Assembly (NCBI GenBank): GCA_964439415.1
Contig: CAYTOJ010000082.1
Coordinates: 1-8,852 of the forward strand
Direction: 5' to 3'
DNA length: 8,852 nucleotides
Origin: CAYTOJ01 sp964439415
Lineage (GTDB): Bacteria; Pseudomonadota; Alphaproteobacteria; Rickettsiales; CAZAGG01
The position numbers and the translations under genes were made by a program. The notes beneath the pieces were generated by a model. It saw nothing but the letters and a program-made list of their open reading frames with translations, had not been told where the DNA came from and ran no database searches. Below are positions 6,731 to 8,852 of the stretch, piece after piece (the stretch's first letter is position 1; every line of letters starts with the position of its first letter).

Positions 6731-7762
6731 TCATTTGTTATTGGAGCATATAAACATACTAATATAATTGGAAGTTTTTGTTCCAACCTCCATGAGTTCG
6801 GCACTAATTTGATTACTTGATAAAAGCGACTGTAACCTTACAGAAGCAAGCCTCTCCTTATATCCGTTGAATCTTATTTCTATTTTATTGTCGTCAGGAC
6901 TATCTACTAAGTCAATTAAACCACCTAAGTATGTATCATTGAGCTTAAAATTTAGCAGGCGAACTTTTACTTTACCAGTGTTGCCATTATTTATAATTAT
7001 ACCTTCAATTTTGCGAGCTATTGACAGTGAAGAAACTTCTTTTTCTTCGCAAACAAAAATATCGATTTTATATGTGATGAAAGTAGATTCTGGATTATTT
7101 AAGCGTATCTTGTCGGCATCACCAGCATGCAAATTACGCAACCAAACCCAAACGTACTGATAAGCAGTACCATTATTTGATCCAGAAGAAGGAACAATAA
7201 TTTTATCTATTGTAGCCGTCATTCCAGATTTAATAACCCCAACAGCAGGCATATTTTTCCAATCGGCCTGCAATTTACACTCTGGAAGCGGACATTTTAT
7301 TACGTCGCTTCGTATATTAACGTCTGTATTCGCAATAATTTCATCCCCTATGGAAGGGTATGCATTATTAGCTTTACCTAAAATATTAAAGAATTTTTCT
7401 TTCCACTCACCGCCTTGTATATATCCATAATACGCTGCGCCAATAATCTGCTTTTCTTGTGTGTATTTATTAGGTTCTTCAGGTTTTGAATACTTTGTAT
7501 ATAAGTACAGAGTAATTGACACTAAAAGCCATAATATAATTAATCTTCTTCTATTATGTTTATATGGCGTTGAGTTTATGTTGAACTCTTCAACGCTAGC
7601 CTTAGGAGAGAAGTAATGGCTTACCTTGGAACATACGAATTTAAGAAACGGTGAAATTGCAATATAAGCCGCAATTAGGAAAGACCCCACGGTTGCTGCA
7701 TTGGCAACATCTTGGCTGGTAAGAATCTTTTTTAATTTCATGAAAAGATGGTAACTGTCCAT
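6731..7762 (-). CDS. Orphan two-helix membrane protein with SH3-like extracytoplasmic domain
   Basis: This encodes 343 residues with no family I can name. Two hydrophobic segments (about 22-44 and 74-89) are separated by a loop with a RRR cluster (71-73), which favours a cytoplasmic loop and therefore a periplasmic C-terminal body. Residues 136-209 look like a bacterial SH3 (SH3b) domain: PSIGDEI, then DVNIRSD in place of the usual 'lNvRsgp', then AVGVIKSGM and a closing YVWVWLR. SH3b domains commonly bind peptidoglycan or peptides. Residues 265-343 alternate strands and helices (KIEIRFNGYKERLASVRLQSLL, then NYISMFIC), faintly like small SPOR or LytR-C type folds, but this is weak. Cys157/162 and Cys238/338 could form disulfides. 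The gene is markedly AT-rich against mutS and lies next to a palindromic element, which suggests horizontal arrival. The ATG at 7762 has only a weak AGAG upstream; the Met at residue 8 is an alternative start. Confidence 0.8.
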   Translation of the reverse strand: MDSYHLFMKLKKILTSQDVANAATVGSFLIAAYIAISPFLKFVCSKVSHYFSPKASVEEFNINSTPYKHNRRRLIILWLLVSITLYLYTKYSKPEEPNKYTQEKQIIGAAYYGYIQGGEWKEKFFNILGKANNAYPSIGDEIIANTDVNIRSDVIKCPLPECKLQADWKNMPAVGVIKSGMTATIDKIIVPSSGSNNGTAYQYVWVWLRNLHAGDADKIRLNNPESTFITYKIDIFVCEEKEVSSLSIARKIEGIIINNGNTGKVKVRLLNFKLNDTYLGGLIDLVDSPDDNKIEIRFNGYKERLASVRLQSLLSSNQISAELMEVGTKTSNYISMFICSNNK

Positions 7763-7966
7763 GTGCTCTGCTGTCGTAAACGTTCATTGCTTGTCTCCCT
7801 CCCGTACCTGGCTACGCCCTCGGCTCTGGTAAATGCTCTCCGGACTGCCAAAGGCTTCGCCAAGGCGAGAACGGGAGTGGAGGACGATAGTTCGCGCCAA
7901 CACCTGGGTAGTTACAAAAGATGTTACTACATTTTTTGTATACTTGCTACCACTATGTGGCGTCAA
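7763..7966. other. Non-coding, structured spacer upstream of the orphan gene
   Basis: I see no recognisable gene here. It is more GC-rich than the gene beside it and contains short inverted repeats: CTCCCGT near 7799 against ACGGGAG at 7871-7877, TCGCC/GGCGA around 7857-7868, and a terminator-like hairpin at 7908-7937. A minus-strand frame of 65 codons is open from a TTG at 7981, inside the left arm of the adjacent palindrome, to a stop at 7784, 21 bases before the orphan gene's ATG. Its Arg/Ser-rich translation has no domain that I recognise. It looks like repeat DNA that happens to be open rather than a gene, though a leader peptide cannot be excluded. Confidence 0.45.
7908..7937 (+). terminator. 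Terminator-like hairpin in the spacer
   Basis: GTAGTTAC (7908-7915) pairs with GTTACTAC (7923-7930) with one T-T mismatch around a 7-base loop. It is followed on the plus strand by A and six T (7932-7937). The stem is weak (AT-rich), and no plus-strand gene precedes it, since the neighbouring gene is on the minus strand. It could be part of a repeat element rather than a working terminator. Confidence 0.35.
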
Positions 7967-8141
7967 CTTACCACCCGACAAGTTTTTAAGTATCTGGTTT
8001 AGAGTGTTTTTGCCCCCTCCCTAACCCTCCCCCATAAACGGGAGATGGGACAACGGAGTAGGTTTTCTCTATGTTCTCCCTCCTATTTACGGTAGGGGGG
8101 TTAGGAGGGCAAATAGAACCTCTAACTTGTCGGGTGGTAAG
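7967..8141. mobile_element. MITE-like palindromic element with 18-bp inverted repeats
   Basis: CTTACCACCCGACAAGTT (7967-7984) is the exact reverse complement of 8124-8141. Inside these ends the two halves remain related. The left half has TTAGAG, then TTTTTGCCCCC, CTAACCC and ATAAACGGGAG. The reverse complement of the right half has TTAGAG, then ATTTGCCC, CTAACCCC and GTAAATAGGAG, with a gap of about 16 bases relative to the left. The whole 175 bases is thus one long imperfect palindrome that could fold into a cruciform or RNA hairpin. There is no transposase gene inside, so if mobile it would be non-autonomous. Outside the ends, GCGT and ACGC (7961-7964, 8145-8148) add imperfect complementarity; no convincing target duplication was found. 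Terminal inverted repeats and size fit a MITE; an inherited palindromic repeat is the alternative. Confidence 0.65.
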
Positions 8142-8159
8142 GACACGCTATAACATTAC

Positions 8160-8187
8160 TTGAAAAATTTTACACAGTGGATATTCT
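8160..8187 (+). promoter_or_regulatory. Candidate promoter of the lipoprotein gene
   Basis: TTGAAA (8160-8165) and TATTCT (8182-8187) are separated by 16 bases and resemble sigma70-type -35 and -10 hexamers (five and four matches of six). The -10 ends only six bases before the ATG at 8194, which would give an almost leaderless transcript, in keeping with the absence of a Shine-Dalgarno there. This weakens confidence. Confidence 0.28.
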
Positions 8188-8193
8188 GCAAAT

Positions 8194-8802
8194 ATGCAGA
8201 GATTTTTGTACAGTTATAAACTGAGTTATATAGTCGCCCTGATTTTTGCGGCTCTGGTGCTGTCCTCCTGCAAATTTAACTATACCACCAGGCCGGAGGC
8301 TGAGTCTGTTGCGGCTGATTATTCAGCATATCCAGCCTATATGATGGATATTGCCACGCTGGAGTTCTCCAACGAATATCGCCCTAAAGTGGATTCAAAG
8401 AATAACGAGGGGCTGAAACCATCTACCTCTGAGGCGGTGAAGTCATGGGCGCAGGTAAGATTTAAACCCAAAGGTGCATCCAAGACCATGCGCGTAGTGG
8501 TTAATAAGGCGGAAACGTCAGATCATGAACTGATAAAAGATAAGGGAATAACCGCCTGGTTTAAAAAAGAACCAGTAGCAAAAGTTGAGGGAAAACTTGA
8601 TGTAACCTTTAAGATTTTTAATGAAAAGGAAATTCTGCCTGAAGCGGAGATGCATATAGCCGTTACCGCGCATAAGAACGTTATGGATGAATCCGATAAG
8701 CAAACAGTTCTTGATGACTTGAACGCGCTCTTACTAAATGAGCTTAATCAGGAAACTGATAAGCAAATCAAAAACTACCTGGGAAAATACCTGATTTATT
8801 AG
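8194..8802 (+). CDS. Conserved hypothetical lipoprotein
   Basis: This encodes 202 residues. The N-terminus is a lipoprotein signal: a short basic start, hydrophobic core 11-24 and the lipobox LSSC with Cys26 as the lipidated residue. The mature protein is probably membrane-anchored in the envelope; K27 at +2 does not match the Asp inner-membrane retention signal. The body (YPAYMMDIATLEFSNEYRP, about 46-64; AVKSWAQVRFKPKGASKTMRVVV; ITAWFKKEP; KLDVTFKIF) follows a pattern I associate with hypothetical alphaproteobacterial proteins: 'Y-x-P-x-x-L-D-V-A-x-I-E-V-x-x-x-Y', a W followed by a strand, then alternating beta strands and a long C-terminal helix. The function is unknown. No catalytic motif is visible, so a structural or assembly role is likelier than an enzyme. 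The ATG is the first in frame and places the signal correctly; no Shine-Dalgarno is present. A probable next gene starts 10 bases after its stop. Confidence 0.85.
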   Translation: MQRFLYSYKLSYIVALIFAALVLSSCKFNYTTRPEAESVAADYSAYPAYMMDIATLEFSNEYRPKVDSKNNEGLKPSTSEAVKSWAQVRFKPKGASKTMRVVVNKAETSDHELIKDKGITAWFKKEPVAKVEGKLDVTFKIFNEKEILPEAEMHIAVTAHKNVMDESDKQTVLDDLNALLLNELNQETDKQIKNYLGKYLIY

Positions 8803-8812
8803 AACTGATGAT

Positions 8813-8852
8813 ATGGCTCACAGGAAAATGTATATACGGAGTTATGGGTTGA
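8813..8852 (+). CDS. Start of a downstream gene cut by the window edge, possibly MiaB-like
   Basis: Thirteen codons remain open to the edge and read MAHRKMYIRSYGL. They begin 10 bases after the lipoprotein stop on the same strand, as in an operon. The string MYIRSYG resembles the first beta strand of methylthiotransferases such as MiaB (usually 'YIKTYGCQMN'), but the codon where the iron-sulfur cysteine is expected reads TTG (Leu). The resemblance is therefore suggestive only. AGGA lies just before the second ATG (8828), too close for a normal ribosome site. Confidence 0.3.
   Translation, partial: MAHRKMYIRSYGL

Noticed and set aside
7967..8141. Origin of replication or attachment site suggested by long inverted repeats.
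   Set aside because: No DnaA-box series, iterons, integrase gene or tRNA gene is present; terminal repeats with related halves fit a MITE-like element better.

Overview
The window looks like chromosomal DNA of an alphaproteobacterium, probably a deep-branching or host-associated lineage; this placement is an inference. It rests on the MutS N-terminal sequence, a Kdo transferase (so a lipopolysaccharide-making Gram-negative), an AMIN/Amidase_3 cell-wall amidase, and a small lipoprotein whose conserved pattern I associate with alphaproteobacterial hypothetical proteins. The housekeeping genes are moderately GC-balanced. Two stretches (about 1422-2378 and 6731-7762) are visibly richer in A+T and hold genes I cannot tie to core functions.

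Layout: On the minus strand, reading right to left, are an N-acetylmuramoyl-L-alanine amidase (3677-2379), an AT-rich cassette of three small overlapping genes (2267-1422: DUF3467-like protein, helix-turn-helix protein, unknown basic-tailed protein), and waaA/kdtA (1306-53). A 350-base intergenic region (3678-4029) separates the amidase from mutS, which is divergent on the plus strand (4030-6699). That intergenic region is packed with inverted repeats and two plus-strand hairpin-plus-T-run structures that serve no visible upstream gene. MutS converges on an AT-rich orphan gene (7762-6731, minus) for a two-helix membrane protein with an SH3-like extracytoplasmic domain. A second repeat-rich spacer (7763-8193) follows, holding a terminator-like hairpin and a 175-base imperfect palindrome bounded by perfect 18-bp inverted repeats, which resembles a MITE. 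Last come a lipoprotein gene (8194-8802, plus) and the first codons of another gene that may be miaB-like.

How the parts relate: WaaA (lipid A core assembly), the amidase (septal peptidoglycan splitting) and the lipoprotein are envelope functions; MutS is mismatch repair. They look like neighbouring housekeeping genes rather than one pathway. The least explained parts are the three-gene cassette wedged between amidase and waaA, the orphan membrane protein beside the palindromic element, and the structured spacer upstream of mutS. No CRISPR array, tRNA, rRNA, integrase or transposase was seen.
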